A stretch of DNA of 64,000 nucleotides, taken from contig JABMCL010002109.1 of assembly GCA_018857735.1 (NCBI GenBank), positions 1-64,000 on the forward strand. Reading direction: 5' to 3'. The translations under genes and the position numbers were made by a program. The notes beneath the pieces are model-generated. The model searched no databases, was not told the origin of the DNA, and worked only from the letters and a program-made list of their open reading frames with translations. Shown piece after piece: positions 50,841-62,068 of this stretch; position 1 is the stretch's first letter; each line of letters begins with the position of its first letter. This DNA is from Alviniconcha marisindica (taxonomy: Eukaryota; Mollusca; Gastropoda; Provannidae).

Positions 50841-51136
50841 GTTACTCCATCCTGACTTCAGGTAATGGCGGATTCCCCCCCTGTTCTATGGCAGCTGCAC
50901 GGACAACTCGAGGAAACCCTCATGAATACCATCGCCTACAAACCATTCCGAGAACTGGAAAGACTCCATGGCCTCAAAAACCATGCATAGTGTGCAAGCA
51001 AAAGGACATTTTGCGGAAGAGTCGCTACTTCTGTGTTGCATGTGTGAAAAACCCAGGGTTTTGTAGAACTAGAGGATGCTTCGCTGATTACCACAGACTG
51101 TTTGGGTATTATTTCTCCCTGTCCCAGGCTACATAA
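50841..51136 (+). CDS. Terminal cassette 3 (family A Cys/His domain)
   Basis: The acceptor actggcacag|gt enters in phase 1, giving a Gly junction and 98 residues. 'RLQTIPRTGKTPWPQKP' precedes CIVC, and the ligand spacing is identical to cassettes 1 and 2, ending 'PGFCRTRGCFADYH'. The usual Pro after the fourth Cys is Val here (CVKNPGFC), and the Arg-Arg after the first CxxC is reduced to LRK. The nearest poly(A)-type hexamer is ATTAAA at 51797-51802, rather far. Confidence 0.8.
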
Positions 51137-51639
51137 TCTGAGCTTTGTACACATAACTGAACCAAAATATTTATGATTTTTTATGGTGTTGTTGATGAAT
51201 TGACTGCCTCTCCAAAGGGCAAAGTTTCATTTTGAGCAACATTATTTTGTAGGTAATGGAAAGACTTTCCTGGACATTTTATTTGTCTGTTTGTATGCAA
51301 TTACTAACCTGTATTTTGGAAACGTGCTCTATCATCGTAGACTGAACCTCATATCCTATTACATTATCACATAGATACATCACAGATGGCTGTAGGTTTA
51401 TTTGTTTCTTTGATTTTTACCTTGGATAACTTCTTCCTTGCTTTGTGGTGCTGCAACAAGGATTTGAAGCAGCATGTTCTGTAACTTTCACATGTGCCTC
51501 CGAGGCCAAGCACCACACATGCACTAGGAGTAGGTTATTATTATTTTATTTGCATAATTGCACTAATACTGTCGTGCTAATAGTATTTTATAATCTACCT
51601 TATTTCCCTTCTCCTCACAGATATGGGTGCACAATCGTG

Positions 51640-51690
51640 CTCTCTCTCTCCCTCTCGCACGCGCACACACACACACACACACTCTCTCTC
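51640..51690. repeat. Short (CT)n/(AC)n tract
   Basis: CT-rich, then CACACA, then CT-rich DNA between cassettes 3 and 4. It is one of the few simple repeats in the array. Confidence 0.85.
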
Positions 51691-51917
51691 TCTACTCTCC
51701 TCATTCATCAGACACCTTTTTTGCTTGTCACTGACACAGATTGTACACTCGGAATAGTTCCTGTGCTCTGGATTCATCTAGATGCCTGGCTATTATATTA
51801 AACTTTTCTGTATGTCGTAGCACACATGCATACACGCACACACACACACATACATGGGAAGAAAATTGAGATAAGCTTGACTTGGTGTTGACGGAACTCT
51901 TTCCTCTAATGGCACAG

Positions 51918-52306
51918 GTCTGGGCTCCATGTCAACTGTCTCAGGTGATAAGCCAGAGAAATCCACTGCTATTGCCACATCAGAAAAGGGACAAGTTCAG
52001 CCATATGAAATAAAACACTACCTGCAGAGCATCCCCCAAAAGAAATGGAAGAGCCTGCCGCAAAGTCGTTGCAAGGCAAAGCAAGGCTCGCCACTTCAGC
52101 TGTGCAAAGTGTGCAGAGACAAAGGGTTGCGTCGACAGAGTGATTTTTTGTGTTTGTCGTGTCCTGATCAGCCTGCCTTCTGCAGAACCAGAGACTGTTT
52201 TGTGAATTACCACAAGAAGATGGGTTATTCACTTCTAACAATTCCTTTGTCGAGCAGCGAACCGGAGTTGCAAAACTTTCAAGTAAAATCTTTGAAATGT
52301 TTGTAA
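51918..52306 (+). CDS. Terminal cassette 4 (family A Cys/His domain, with an insertion)
   Basis: The acceptor aatggcacag|gt enters in phase 1, giving a Gly junction and 129 residues, the longest cassette. 'YLQSIP' and 'PQSRC' are present, but about 11 residues (KAKQGSPLQL...) separate that Cys from the CKVC of the domain, so the first-ligand region is duplicated or displaced. The rest keeps the strict spacing, ending 'FCRTRDCFVNYH', and a 35-residue tail follows. No splice signals for a micro-intron flank the insertion. Confidence 0.8.
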
Positions 52307-52729
52307 ATGCTGGTGGACTGCAGTCTATTCCTAAGCTGCCGCATGTAATTCAAGAGCTTTGAGCTACACTGGAAATGAGATACCTGTGACTGTAAGCACT
52401 TTATGCGTTCTGTGTATTTGAACCTGTTCTGATTTGTGTGTACTAGAAGTAGGTGTAGAAAATAACTGACATTGACATTACTGCTGTACATAAAGCCATA
52501 TCCCAAGGTTATCTGTTTCCATGTTCCATGAGGTGCTGAAGCATTAAGTGACAATTTGGTTACTTTTGCTGGTCATAGTTGTGTAGTAGAAAGCCATTGG
52601 ATTGGCACGTCATAAATGTGAACTATGATTTGCAGGTCATGGGTGTGTAGTATGGTTTTAATGTAGTGTTTGCAAGTCATGGGTGTGTACTCATTGCTGT
52701 AGTTTGACATGGTGTTTGTCCCGATGCAG

Positions 52730-53046
52730 GGCGAGAGGCTGGTGGGCACCTGCACTTGAAGTTGGAAATGGTCAGCAGCAAAGGAGGTTCTGGAATGGTC
52801 TGCCAGCAGTCCTCTGGGCCAGTGCACAAAATGGAACGAATCCCCCACCGCGGCTCCAAGACCAATCCCCAGAAGAGGTGTTTTGTGTGCAGAGCCATGG
52901 GGTGTAGGCGAGATAGTCGGTTCCATTGTGTCTTTTGCCCAGAAAAACCTGGTTTGTGCAGAGCCAAGGACTGCTTTCGGATCTATCATGAGTGGAAAGG
53001 CATCCCTGTGGATGCAGATAGGAATAATTGGATCAGTGACTTCTGA
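52730..53046 (+). CDS. Terminal cassette 5 (family A Cys/His domain)
   Basis: The acceptor ccgatgcag|gg enters in phase 1, giving a Gly junction and 105 residues. The acceptor differs from the tggcacag of cassettes 1-4. 'KMERIP', 'TNPQKRCFVC' and 'KPGLCRAKDCFRIYH' give the same ligand spacing, with one extra Cys in the loop (MGCRRDS). AATAAA lies at 53116-53121, 70 bases after the stop: a close and convincing poly(A) signal. Confidence 0.82.
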
Positions 53047-53115
53047 GGATGCGGCCCCATTTGTGTGTGGCAACTCTCAACTTCTGTGCAACATGGGGAA
53101 AAGGAAAAATTGTTT

Positions 53116-53121
53116 AATAAA
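53116..53121 (+). terminator. Poly(A) signal AATAAA for cassette 5
   Basis: Exact hexamer 70 bases after the stop codon, followed by ordinary, not A-rich, sequence. Confidence 0.6.
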
Positions 53122-53855
53122 GTACTAAGCAGCTTTATTTCCTACAAGTTCCAGCTAGGATTCAGCTGTGGTTGGTTAACAAGGTGTGTGTGTGCATACT
53201 TGATGTGATGGCAAAATGAAAACTGGAAAGAAAACTGCATGCAGTGACCCTCCAGCACTTTGTACGACTGTAGAAAGGACAGTGGTAGAACTAGAAGTAG
53301 AAGGTATTTGCTGGTGTGATTTGTGCTTCAAGTGCTTTGCTGTGAGAAGAGTCAAAATAATTTGGAGAATACGAGTGGTGGAACGAGTGTATGTTTGCAG
53401 TACTGATTACTCAGACAATTTGAACCTTTTAATTGTATTGGTCACTGTACATATTCTGCCTTGTGACACGTAATTTTTTAAAATAATAATAATTTAAAAA
53501 AAGAAGCTTTTATAACGGGGAACTTGCATCTCTACAGCTTGTAACTGAATGTAGGACACGCAGTCCTCAGTCCAGTCTTTTTCACCTGTCCACCATAATT
53601 TTTCTTGTTGACTTGTACTAGTTGTAGAGAAGTGGGGGGCGGGCAGCTGGAGAACTGGACATGAAACAGTTTCATCCCAACTTTTGTTTATTTCTTCTAC
53701 TTCTGGGTACTTTTTTAAGAAGGGAAAATGTGCATTGATGCTGCAGGTAGGACCACAGTGTAATGAGTCGTGTGTGATATTGTTGGGCGAAGATTCTGTT
53801 CCTTGGGCTGAAGCAATAAAATAGTGACAGAGCATTGTTTGGCTTTCTGTTTCAG

Positions 53856-54178
53856 TGGGCCTTGATCACACTGATAGGGATTTTCTGACTGCTATGTCCA
53901 AGCTAGGCCCACATCGGCTACAACTTCAAGGCATCTCTCGACCTCGTGGGCATTTAACTGGCCTGCCGTTTAACTACAGCCAACACTACCGTAGAAGTAG
54001 TAGAAATAGAAACCCGCAGAGTGCTTACTGGCGCAATATGACAGAAGAAAAAAGAGCGCTTGAGAGAGAGAAATCACGACTGCGGATGCAGGCTTCAAGA
54101 GCTAGGAAGAAAGAACGTGAACGACTTCTGACAGAAAGAAAGAAACAGAATGAGGCATTCCAGCAGTATTCTTCATGA
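53856..54178 (+). CDS. Terminal cassette 6 (family B basic helix)
   Basis: The acceptor ctgtttcag|tg enters in phase 1, giving a Val junction and 107 residues with no Cys/His domain. A 60-residue linker (basic, Tyr/Asn-rich) leads into a long charged helix from 'TEEKRALERE' through 'RLRMQASRARKKERERL'. The core A-x3-R-x-R resembles a bZIP basic region, but the invariant Asn and a leucine zipper are missing; the single-helix STPR-type DNA-binding repeat is another possible relative. ATTAAA lies at 54354-54359. DNA or RNA binding is inferred from charge and context. Confidence 0.75.
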
Positions 54179-54353
54179 CAGACTTCTGGAGAGGGGAGGG
54201 ATACAAAGAGATGCATAATGTATATTATTAAGAAAAACAACAGCAACCAAACTACTATTGGTGCATATAAAAGGTGCATTCATGTATTGATCAAGGTTAG
54301 TTGGGCTGTTCATCTATACATAAACATTAGAGATCCCCCCCCCCCCTTCTTCC

Positions 54354-54359
54354 ATTAAA
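54354..54359 (+). terminator. Poly(A) signal ATTAAA for cassette 6
   Basis: The common variant hexamer, 175 bases after the cassette 6 stop and just after a C run. Confidence 0.4.
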
Positions 54360-54889
54360 TTGATTATTGAATGGACTCGGACTGATTTATGAAAATGTGA
54401 TTCGTTATTGTGGGTTCGGACCAATTCTTTGAGTGTGACTGATGCCAGAAAAGTCAAACTGAAAGTTGTTGTTTCTGTGCAAGTTCTGATCCAGTCAAGT
54501 TTAGTACTGATCATCACATTGACATCATGTGCATGGTGCTTTTAGTGATCATGTCATTGTAATTGTTTGTTTATCCCTTGGCAAAAGTTAACAATATTGT
54601 CGTTTTTCTTGAACAACCACTACTGAATGTTTTCCTGACCACTACCCATTTTCAGGGTGAAGGGAAAGTTCAGAGGTAAAAACTAAACAGTTGTGTTTTC
54701 TCAGTCTGTATGCAAGTCGCTTAAGCATGTACACACTTTGTGTCTGTAAGTGTAAAGTTACATTTTTATCCACTGTCCTGCAGCTGTTATGTGTATAGTC
54801 AGTATATGAAATTTTATGATGAGAATCGTTTTGTAGGGAAAGGGGGTAGGGAAGAGGAGGGGGCTGTGTCATGATTGATAACTTTTTTT

Positions 54890-55025
54890 GTGTATGGATA
54901 GATCACAGAACCGATGTGTCATATAGCTTTTATGTGTGTGGATAGATCACAAAACCACAAAACCAATGTGTCATATAGCTTTTATGTGTGTGGATAGATC
55001 ACAAAACCAACGTGTCACACAGTTT
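54890..55025. repeat. Short tandem repeat just upstream of cassette 7
   Basis: The unit 'tgtggatagatcacaaaacc' followed by 'aatgtgtcatatagctttta' is present about three times. It ends within 20 bases of the cassette 7 acceptor, so copy number could affect its polypyrimidine/branch region. Confidence 0.85.
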
Positions 55026-55040
55026 TTTGTTTCTTTTCAG

Positions 55041-55327
55041 TTATGGGTGTAGATCAAGGGATGTCATATAATGACTGGTGTGATCTAACATCTGCTTCAT
55101 TCCGGCAGCATGTTTTCAATCGACAGATACATCCTTTGCATTTGCACAGTCAGTCAGACTCTGCTGGAGAAACGTTTACTGAACTAAGAGAGAAGCGAAG
55201 ACTCCAGAAGCAGAAGTACAGATCCAGACTTACTGAGGAGCAAAGAAGAAAAATAAATCTGATGGAAAGGGAAAGATATGCAAGAAGGAGGGCAACGAAC
55301 AATAGTTCCAGTAGCTTTTATTTTTAA
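55041..55327 (+). CDS. Terminal cassette 7 (family B basic helix)
   Basis: The acceptor tttcttttcag|tt enters in phase 1, giving a Val junction and 95 residues. The C-terminal half is 'LREKRRLQKQKYRSRLTEEQ' continuing to 'MERERYARRRA', a strongly charged helix with Arg/Lys every 3-4 residues. It resembles cassette 6 in charge pattern and position but little in sequence. The tail is Asn/Ser/Phe. There is no Cys. Nearby poly(A) hexamers are weak. Confidence 0.72.
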
Positions 55328-57810
55328 TTGTTATGACAAGAAGAGGTAAACATTTTCTGTTACAGAATATTTATTTGTTCCACTTTTGTGTGTGTTCAGA
55401 CTGATGAACCTGAAAAACTCGGACCTGATGACAGACTTAATGCAGTGTAGAATGAAACTTTAGAGCTAATGGGAGGTCTGAAAGGCTGTGTGTTGTACTT
55501 GATTGCCTTTTCAAGTGCTGAGTCTGATTAGGTTCCACTTCCACACTTGAATTTTCAATGACAGCATCAGTAACTGTGTGGACTGATCAGATTGTTTGCA
55601 TTATTTCAGCATTTTGCAGCACAAAATGTAAGATTAAGATTAGAATGATGGTGATGCAGATGGGTGATTTGTTGTTGTTGCTTTGACCAACATTGTGTGT
55701 GGATTGCTTGACAAAAAAGAGGCATCAGTGAGATGTGCCAAACATAGTATTGACTAGGACAGAAAGAGCAGTGAAATACATATTTACTGGCCATTGCATA
55801 AAAATCAGAATTGTGAAATCAGGACAGATCTGTATGAGGCAACAATTTTTTCATGATACCACAGGTCAAATTTGGGTTTGCAAGTGTAGAAACCATTGCA
55901 CTGTGTTTGGTAGTTTTAATTTTTGTTTTTGTTTTTTGTTCTAGCTTTTACTCGCCTTTTCTGTCCATAATGGTGATGAATACGTTGCTTCTATATATTT
56001 TTTATCAGATCCATAACCTGCCTTAGAACAGTTTTGGTTAACTAATAACAGGATCACTGACGAAGAAGAAGAATCGATGGCATAAATGTAAATTGCATTG
56101 AGTCTCAAAAATTATACAGTCTGTACATTATTTGTCACATTGCATATAGTAAAACTGTGTCATGGTGTTTTTTTGTAATCACTGGTGCTCTGTCAATACC
56201 ATACTAAGTATCAGGGTTATAATCTTATAACCCTGTTTCTTTGTTTCGTTTTTGGCATCAAGGATAACATTTGGTTCTGTTAGGGGTTGCAAATACTCCC
56301 AAAAAAACTCTTAATTTTAATGCAAATTAAACCCCACTGATGCAACTGCTCAAACCCCATGCATTTACCATACATAAATCCAGGTCTGTATGACAGAATG
56401 TGTTTTAATTAAAGGCTTTAAGCAGTCTCTCTGTTGCTCTGTCTCTGTCTCTCCGAGTGATGCCCGGGTGTGAAGTGTTAGAACATATCAACTTTGACAG
56501 CATGGGTGACCTCGAATGAGATAGTTCACTGCCTACTGAGTTTGCCATGGCATTACAGGTTTCCTACAGTTTCACAGCTTGGCATAATGTTGCAAAAGAC
56601 AATGCAGACAATTGTGACTTTTAAATTATTTACAGTCACGATGATTGTTCTAAACCAGAACTAAGCTGGTTGACAATAGGCCACCTTCCGGGAATCTGCG
56701 AGTAACAGGCCAAAATCTAACCATGCACTGGTGAAAAATGCAATTTCCATGGAGGGCCTTAAGCGCGAACATAGTGAAAGTAGTGCTGTTATCAGCTAGG
56801 CTTGCACAGAATTATGCCATAGGTGTGAGAGGCAGGATAAGTGCAGGATTGTTCTTTTTAACAAAAATCACTGTTACAGTGTTAGTGTGTTTAGTGTCAT
56901 GTTTGGTTGTATGCATTTTATCAAGACATTGTGTTTAAAAGGTGTCTGTGACCCCTGGTTATAGTTGTAGGCTTTTAAAATTGAAACATGTAATTTAAAT
57001 ATGTGAGGCACCCTGCTTGTTACCGTGTTTTTGCATTGTGAGAAAATGGTGAATTTTCACAGTTTATTAATGAGTTGACACTTATGCTGGTCACACTTTG
57101 TGAATTAATTTGAGAAGTGTGTATGCTATTTACAGAATTAAACTGTATGTAACTGGCAATCAAAAGTTTGTGTGTGTAACTGTGTGCATGTGTGTGTGTC
57201 ACTGTGAGTGTGTGTGAGTGAGAGTTTTATTAATTTTTGGTATAAAGGCTAATTTGATTTTTCCAAAAGATAGCCTGTTGTATGAGGATGTTCCTGGTAA
57301 CAAGTCATGTCATACACACACCTCAACATCCCCCCTCCCCCCCAACCCCCATCCCGAAGAGGAGAAGAACAACAAAATCAACAATAACATACTTTCAACA
57401 GAATGCATGAATGTGGATGTGCAACCAAATGAATGCAAACAGGTGGTAACTATTCACAAGAGACTATTCAGTATTTTCAGTTTTGTTTGGATGGATTGCA
57501 AGTAACAGCAGCAATAGTTTTAGTAAGTTCACTGAAATGGTTACATGTATAAATGCAGAGGACCTTTTTAGTAACTTAAATTTCTCCAGTTTTCTGAAAA
57601 TGGGTTTTAATAGTGATTAAATTGATGAATTATAAGTATAACTCTTGAGAATCAAAGTTACAGGGACAAGGCATTGATCAAAGGAAATTGCATGTGTAAC
57701 TATTTCAGTACATTCAGTCCTTGTAGTATGAGTTGCCAGTTGTTCCATTTTATTTTACTTAAGTAAAAGAGTCCGTATTCAGTAAATGTTCCAATTTAAT
57801 ATAAGCCCGT

Positions 57811-57878
<68 letters not shown>

Positions 57879-58434
57879 ACACTGGAACATTATCACAAAG
57901 TTTTGGTTGGATGCAGTTCAGCCTGAAGTAAGTGACCGTCCACTACATGCTTAAAGATGGAGTGATTCATTGTTTGTTGCAAAGGCCAGCCAAATTTTTT
58001 CCTCATTCCCTGTTAAATAAAATCAAACAAAACAAAACAAAAAACCCACCAAGGTGTACACCTTGCCAGTGCTGATGCTGTTTATGGAACCCCTGTAAAT
58101 CAGCACAGACCTTGAATGAAATTCACTACTGATACTCCTGAACAGTTGCAGTGGTATAGTGTCTTCAAGCAGACATGTTGCAGCATTTAATACCATCCAT
58201 CATGATCCAGTCATCAGTTCACATTTATGGTGTCATTCATTTCTGAATCCATGCAGTACATTTTCTTTCTTCTTTTCCTTTAGGTTTAGCGTTGCTTCTT
58301 TTATGTATATATTATACAGATATATTGTGAAATCAGCTCAACAGTTAAAAGAAAGATAATCAAAAGCATCCTTAGTTTGTTATATCAAGTTCTTTTTCAA
58401 GGGTAAAAGAAAGTCCTTTTTGTATCTTTTGCAG
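55328..58434. other. Spacer between cassettes 7 and 8 (3.1 kb, the largest in the array)
   Basis: I searched for phase-1 acceptors followed by family motifs and found none. It contains a (CT)n tract at 57811-57874 and short TG-rich DNA near 57165-57220. A lost or diverged cassette may have been here, but nothing shows it. Confidence 0.55.
57811..57874. repeat. (CT)n microsatellite
   Basis: About 32 uninterrupted CT units. Confidence 0.95.
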
Positions 58435-58772
58435 TTGTGTATGGTGCACGGGCTTTGTTGGGGACCAAGTTTGCTGGGGGAATGCCACGGACAGTTGTGC
58501 CATCCAAATACGCTATGAATTTAAACCCTTGCTTAGATATCAGTTCTATGACAGTCGAAGGTAATTTTGGACAGTGGTCTATGTCATCTGGAGGCAGGCA
58601 AGGAAGGACCCATGAAGGTGTGAGTGAGATTGAAGAACAGGAGCGTATTCGGATTAGGCGGGAACGAGTGAGGCTACGTGTTCAGGCACATCGTGCTCGC
58701 AAACGGGCAGCTCGGCAAGAAGCAGAACGAAACATGACTGAACAAATGAGGAGAGATGGCAATATTGCTTGA
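58435..58772 (+). CDS. Terminal cassette 8 (family B basic helix)
   Basis: The acceptor tatcttttgcag|tt enters in phase 1, giving a Val junction and 112 residues. The first 60 residues are a variable linker; the end is 'EEQERIRIRRERVRLRVQAH' continuing 'RARKRAARQEAER'. 'RVRLRVQAHRARK' aligns well with cassette 6 'KSRLRMQASRARK', showing that these two are paralogous exons. There is no Cys/His domain. ATTAAA lies at 58905-58910. Confidence 0.77.
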
Positions 58773-60269
58773 TTTCACAACCAGCAGTTGTTTACACTAT
58801 AATGACCCTAGAATTGACACAGTTTCATACAGAGGTTTTAATAGGTGGTTGATACTACTCAGTGGACAGCTACATCATGTTGCAACATGTCAAAAACAGC
58901 AGGCATTAAAGCAGAAGCTCCACAATGGCTAATACCGGGAATGTCCGTTGTGTTTATCTTTCCGGAGATATTCCTTGTACTTGCAAATGGCATAAATGCG
59001 TCACATTTGTTGAGAGGTGTGTCCATTGAATTGTCACAATTACAGTTCTGGAGAATTTAGATTTGTCCTCTTGAAAGTAACATCAAATGTCTATGGGTAT
59101 GCTCCATATATTGACATGCATGTGTACCAATGGATGTTACTGTGTTACTAGCACTAGCAGCATGTTTTCATCATAAAGCCAAGAATAGGAAGGTGGGCTC
59201 AGCATAAACATTTTGACTGGCATGATTTTTTTAAAACTGGTTTTGAGGTGGGCTGGTTTGTTGGCCATCTGTCCATCTACAGTAGACTTAAACACTGATT
59301 CTCTTGTGACTTGGCTTGCTTGCTTAGTTGGTAGTGTTGAGGTTTATGTGTTCATACCAGTGTTAGAGACCTTGACAGTGTTTCACGTTGCAGCAGCACC
59401 AAACAGCACTATATTGGCAGTTAAGGAGCTCTGCATATGAAACTGGCAAAAAGAGAGATTTGTAAGAGTTGTATGGTGATGACCTCCATCGAGTTTACAC
59501 TGCTGTAGTCACACCACTGCACTTTTTCAGTGACCTTGATTGAACCTCAGCCGTCACTGACAGCGGAAAGATGAAACTGAAAGTTGTCTTTTTTTTGGCA
59601 GTCTATACAGTCGAGTTTGAGCCATATGCTTTTTGTTGAATATGTACATATGCAGTGACGTAAAAGCAACTTTCCTGTTCAAGGGAGATGTTTTTGCATT
59701 TCCTGCCTCTGTCCAAAATTTAAAAACAAACAAACAAAACAGAAGTAAAACCGACCCTCACCAAAAAATGAAAGAAAGAGACAACACCAAAAACAAACAA
59801 ACAAAGAATAATACGGTTAAAAACAAAACCTTCATATTGTCATTTTCTCAAATGTGTAAGTGGGATCTGTATGATAACTGCTGTCAAACTTTGTGTGTCC
59901 ATGTCCATTTTTGTTCTGACAATGACTTGTCTGAGCATTTGCTCTTGCTTTATGTTTGTTCCACATGCAGTATTTGACTGTTCATCATCATTTGTATGTT
60001 GATTTATGTTTTTGTTCATTTACTCATGGCACATTTTTGAAGAAACTGGGTGTACTCATGAATAAGGAATCTGCAGTTATTTGGTGACAGTGCTTCCAGT
60101 TTTGTGTTGTTTTTTAAGTGCATCTCAATATTTTGGGACAGTTTTTATAGTAGCTGATTGTATTTCAAGGCCATATGAAAATTTGAAGGCTTCCCAAATC
60201 TTGAGTAGGTTAGGCTTAATTTAAGGCTGTAATTTGAAATCTGATTGTGGTCATCATTTTCACCCACAG
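58773..60269. other. Spacer between cassettes 8 and 9
   Basis: 1.5 kb without a cassette motif or large repeat. A frame at 59633-59977 crosses an A/C-rich stretch and has no recognisable domain. Confidence 0.5.
58905..58910 (+). terminator. Poly(A) signal ATTAAA for cassette 8
   Basis: Variant hexamer 133 bases after the stop. Confidence 0.4.
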
Positions 60270-60589
60270 ACCAATGGGAGCAGCTGGATAAAGCAAACAT
60301 GGAGAACCTTCACTCTGAAAACTCGAAGGGAAATGAAACAAGACCAACTCCTTTGACACAGACAGCTCCCCCACACATTCCTGAGAAGGGGGAGGGCCGA
60401 AATCATCGCTGTGTGGTTTGTCAGCGTAACTACAGCCAGTTTCTGAAGGAGCATCCGGGTACTCCGGACAATATCAATCCGTTCAAAAGGAGCAAGACTG
60501 CATATTGCTGCAAACTCTGCAGTGTATATTTGTGTTCCCCTGACTTAAGGCAGTGCTGGTGGACATGGCATCAAGGCCTCCTTTTGTAG
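60270..60589 (+). CDS. Terminal cassette 9 (family C Cys/His domain)
   Basis: The acceptor ttcacccacag|ac enters in phase 1, giving an Asp junction and 106 residues. After the linker comes 'IPEKGEGRNHRCVVC', a 29-residue loop with 'NPFKRSKT', then CKLC, VYLC, RQCWW and WH: C-x2-C-x29-C-x2-C-x4-C-x6-C-x4-H. The ligand order is as in family A with the last two spacings exchanged. One extra Cys replaces the Arg found before the third ligand in the other family C exons. A zinc-binding DNA-contact module is inferred. Confidence 0.8.
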
Positions 60590-62068
60590 TGTGTGTGTGT
60601 GTGTGTGGATACTATCATATCCTCTTGGTAAATCAAATCCGACTTTAAAGTCATGTCCGTATGTCTAATAGTTTTAGTGGTTTGAACTGGATGGGATAAG
60701 AAGTAAAAGCTCAGTCTTAGTCAAGCCACTGCCAGCAGCTAACAGGACATTGTAGCAGTGATTTGTATGTGTAATAATCCATGGCAGACAAGATTTCATC
60801 TGTATTGAGCATGAGGAGGGTGCAGTGCAGATGATGCTATATGTTTGTTGAGGCTTTGGCTGACTGTTGGGACTGCTGGATGCCTATTGAAAGTCTATCT
60901 CAAACTGAAGACTCGGGGAGCATTTTCAGTTACAAAACACACTCGTTGAGGCTTTGGCTGACTGTTGGGACTGGATGCCTATTGAGAGTCTATCTCAGAC
61001 TGAAGACTAAGGAGCATTTTCAGTTACAAAACACACTTGGTGCTCCCATTATTGAGGGACCTGTCTTTTGAAGAATTGTGTGTGCATCTGAGATATTTTG
61101 TTCCGGAGAAGCTTTGGTGTGCAGATTTGGGTTTGTTTGGTGTGTGATTATCAGGAGTGTTGTGTGAAATGCTGGGCTTGCTTTGTGGAGAAGATTCAAG
61201 ATGAGGTGGCAGGGAGAGTGTAAGCTTTGGTGTCTACGAATTGCCGTTTGGGGGTGGGGGTGGGGGGGGGGGGGGGTCATTGGTGTATCCTGATGCAGTC
61301 CAGAGAGTACAAAAGATGTTTACTGTGTCAGTACATGTACATCGTTCTGTCTGTCTGTCAGTGAGAGGGGATGTCTTGCCATGCAAGGTGAGGTGTGTGT
61401 GTGTAAAGCATACTTCATTGTTCTGGTTGGGAATATTCCCATGGGAAACTCACTTTCATTGGTAATGTTATGATTATTGGATTAGTGATACAGTTCAGTT
61501 GCAGCGCTTTTGAATTGCTCTGCATGGTGGCTCACCGCAGAGCAAGGTAGTCCTCAATCTGTACAGCTGCTTACTGTGTTTGGATGGATGCTTCAGAGCT
61601 TTCAGTGCTAACATGTCTTTATTAGCACTGGCAAGCCAGTGGTGTGGAAATCATGTACAGCGCATGACAGTTGAACTGGCTTTTGCACCCCCCCACCCCC
61701 CACCCCCCCAAACCACTACCACCACCACGTGCCCCCTGGTGTGACTTTCATGATTGAAACAATAGGGTTGAAGCTGGGCCTCGTTATATCATGGGATTTA
61801 TGGTCAAATACTTGGTTGTGTGGTCAGTTTTCAAATTTGTGTTCTAATGTGTTTTTTGTTATGGTGAGACTGAGAGGTACTTCACATGTTAGCGCTCTTC
61901 ACAACAGACACCTGCTCAGAAAGTTCTGTCTTTGAATGGATTTTTAGAATTTGAGATCCTTGATAGCGAGTGGTATGTATAAGAACCAATGGGTAATAAT
62001 ACTTGTCACATACAAAGAAATGAGACAATGGTCTTGTATTTGACATGGTACACCCGTTTTTGCTGCAG
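60590..62068. other. Spacer between cassettes 9 and 10
   Basis: It contains a 104-bp unit duplicated in tandem at about 60844-61040 (ttgaggctttggctgactgt twice), a G-rich run near 61251-61277 and a C-rich stretch near 61687-61711. No cassette motif is seen. Confidence 0.6.
60844..61040. repeat. 104-bp tandem duplication
   Basis: Two copies run from 'ttgaggctttggctgactgt' to 'ttttcagttacaaaacacac', differing by small indels. Confidence 0.9.

Noticed and set aside
53216..53473. Cys-containing frame (CWCDLCFKCF) between cassettes 5 and 6
   Set aside because: The Cys spacing does not match family A or C, the IP/PQ lead-in is missing, and it lies beyond the cassette 5 poly(A) signal without a good acceptor.
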